Assembly: GCF_026213295.1 (NCBI RefSeq)
Contig: NC_079426.1
Span: forward strand, 21,623,639-21,687,638
DNA length: 64,000 bases
Reading direction: 5' to 3'
Origin: Gadus chalcogrammus
Taxonomy: Eukaryota; Chordata; Actinopteri; Gadiformes; Gadidae
Of the stretch, positions 62,645-64,000 are shown one piece after another; position 1 is the first letter of the stretch; the number at the start of each line of letters is the position of its first letter. The position numbers and the translations under genes are program-made. Under the pieces are notes generated by a model that worked only from the letters and a program-made list of their open reading frames with translations, did no database searches and had not been told where the DNA came from.

Positions 62645-64000
62645 CGATTTCTGGCATCAAGCAAAATATTACTCAACCAATATTCTGCACGTGTGCTATG
62701 CTGCGACAAAGTTTGTGTGTGTGTGTGTGTTTGTTTGTGAGTGTTGTATGTTTGTACGTATATGAGGTGGCCTATAGGCCTCAGTAAACTCTGGAGGATA
62801 AGAGGAGTGACAGGCTGATGTGAGCTGAATCCGACAGGTACACATTCGCACGGCTGCGTCAGCGGCTAATGACCAACATTAGCTCGTGTCCATGGCGGAT
62901 GAGTCAACAGACAACGAAGGGACCTTCCTCAGTGCTGCAGGGAATAAGATGCGTAATATTAGCACGTATTCCCAATACGTTGTGATTAATGGCGGTCCAA
63001 AAATCGGGCTCGTGAAATAGCAGCAAATGTCTTAATTTGGGAGGAACTGCAGCCAGTAATTATGGCATGTTTAACCACCAAGCGGCAGTCACGGTGTACT
63101 GCAGGTGAAATCTTACACAGGATTTAATCTGCAATACATCGTCACTGCCACTAGGCGGCAAATCAATCTTGATGTAGCATTAGCAGCTGCTACGTTTCCC
63201 TCTACCCTGCTACTGCTTACTGCATGCTGTATTTACATGGAGAGTCAGAGAGAGCTGCTAGACGCCTTGTCAAACACCATGCATCGAAACAAATTAAGAG
63301 GGGAGTCTTGTCGATTTCCCCAAGTCAAGGTGGTCCGGCCTTCAACTGTCAGCCCGCTGTCAAATGTGATCCTTTGAAAAATATGAACCATTTGATGATA
63401 TGGATTATATGACACACAATTATACCCAAACCAAAAACAATAAATGTGATCATTTGTAATGGCTCAATTGATCCAACCCAGGTCAGAACGGATAATGTTT
63501 AGTACAGGACTTGTGCGTCCATGAGGGGTTGGGGGAGTCCTGTAATCCCCATGGCGCCAGGCGTGTGGTATGCAAAACGGAAGGCATCACAGCAATCAAA
63601 CAGTAGATTTGGTTGATGAGATATGATGGGATGAGGAGCAGGGCTGGTTAATAACAGGTGGTTGATCATGTGGAGGACCTTCCGTGAGCCATGCTGTAAT
63701 CTTGCAAATGATTTATATGCTGTTCACAAATGGTTTGAATATAAGATCATTTGATACACAACAGCATCAAAATTAATAATTAGAAAAACAATACATATAT
63801 CCATATCAAAAATCGATAGATCAAATAACATTAACATAATAATTGTTATTATTGATGACTAGTGACAACTACTAATAATATAAAAGATGCACATGGCATC
63901 AATAGATTGAACAAATACTGGCGATTGGATCAATTCATGCAGACGAGAGTTGTAACACATCCGTCATGTGATCCTGGGCTGATGTCATCATGCATTACTG
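62645..64000. other. Non-coding sequence; no gene seen
   Basis: 62820-63110 is low in repeats and rich in short AT-core words such as TAAT and ATTA, so it might be conserved non-coding DNA. Nothing coding is supported. Confidence 0.4.

Overview
The window looks like a transposon-rich, gene-poor stretch of a ray-finned fish (teleost) genome. The case rests on its mobile elements: a Tx1-like L1, a Gmr1-like Ty3 retrotransposon, an L2-type LINE, an ISL2EU-type transposon, an integrase-type (IS3EU-like) transposon, many hAT elements and very long CA/GA microsatellites. The species cannot be told from the sequence. I found no host protein-coding exon, tRNA, rRNA or CRISPR array that I could defend.

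Layout. (1) 1-10.9 kb is an ISL2EU-type DNA transposon with three genes: a Myb/SANT-like gene (minus), a SWIM zinc finger plus YqaJ exonuclease gene (plus, three exons) and a DDE transposase (minus). A 5,646-bp nearly palindromic element (636-6281) with a 7-bp target duplication GATGGTA has split the exonuclease gene exactly between codons. (2) 10.9-26.1 kb is one almost full-length Tx1-like L1 on the minus strand. Four later insertions cut it into five pieces: hAT 11910-13616, a Gmr1-like LTR element 13983-18635, hAT 21270-23930 (which holds a Harbinger-type MITE and a second hAT) and hAT 25125-25956. (3) 26-30 kb is a patchwork of hAT fragments and a 2.2-kb inverted-repeat element. (4) 30-41 kb and 56-64 kb are mostly non-coding sequence with microsatellites. 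(5) 40.9-43.6 kb has a MITE and a decayed Gmr1-like retrotransposon. (6) 45508-51250 is a hAT element carrying an L2 LINE. (7) 51706-55732 is an integrase-type transposon with a 6-bp target duplication. Its long inverted repeats carry the start of the transposase gene, tandem 141-bp units and arrays of an 18-bp perfect palindrome.

Functionally these genes serve transposition, not host biology. The ISL2EU genes would supply DNA binding, exonuclease and strand transfer; the LINEs supply endonuclease and reverse transcriptase; the LTR element supplies Gag, protease and integrase. Most are broken. The exceptions are the ISL2EU transposase core, which is an intact open frame, and the Gmr1-like element, whose two 349-bp LTRs differ at one base. 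That element lacks reverse transcriptase, so it is young but dependent on a helper.
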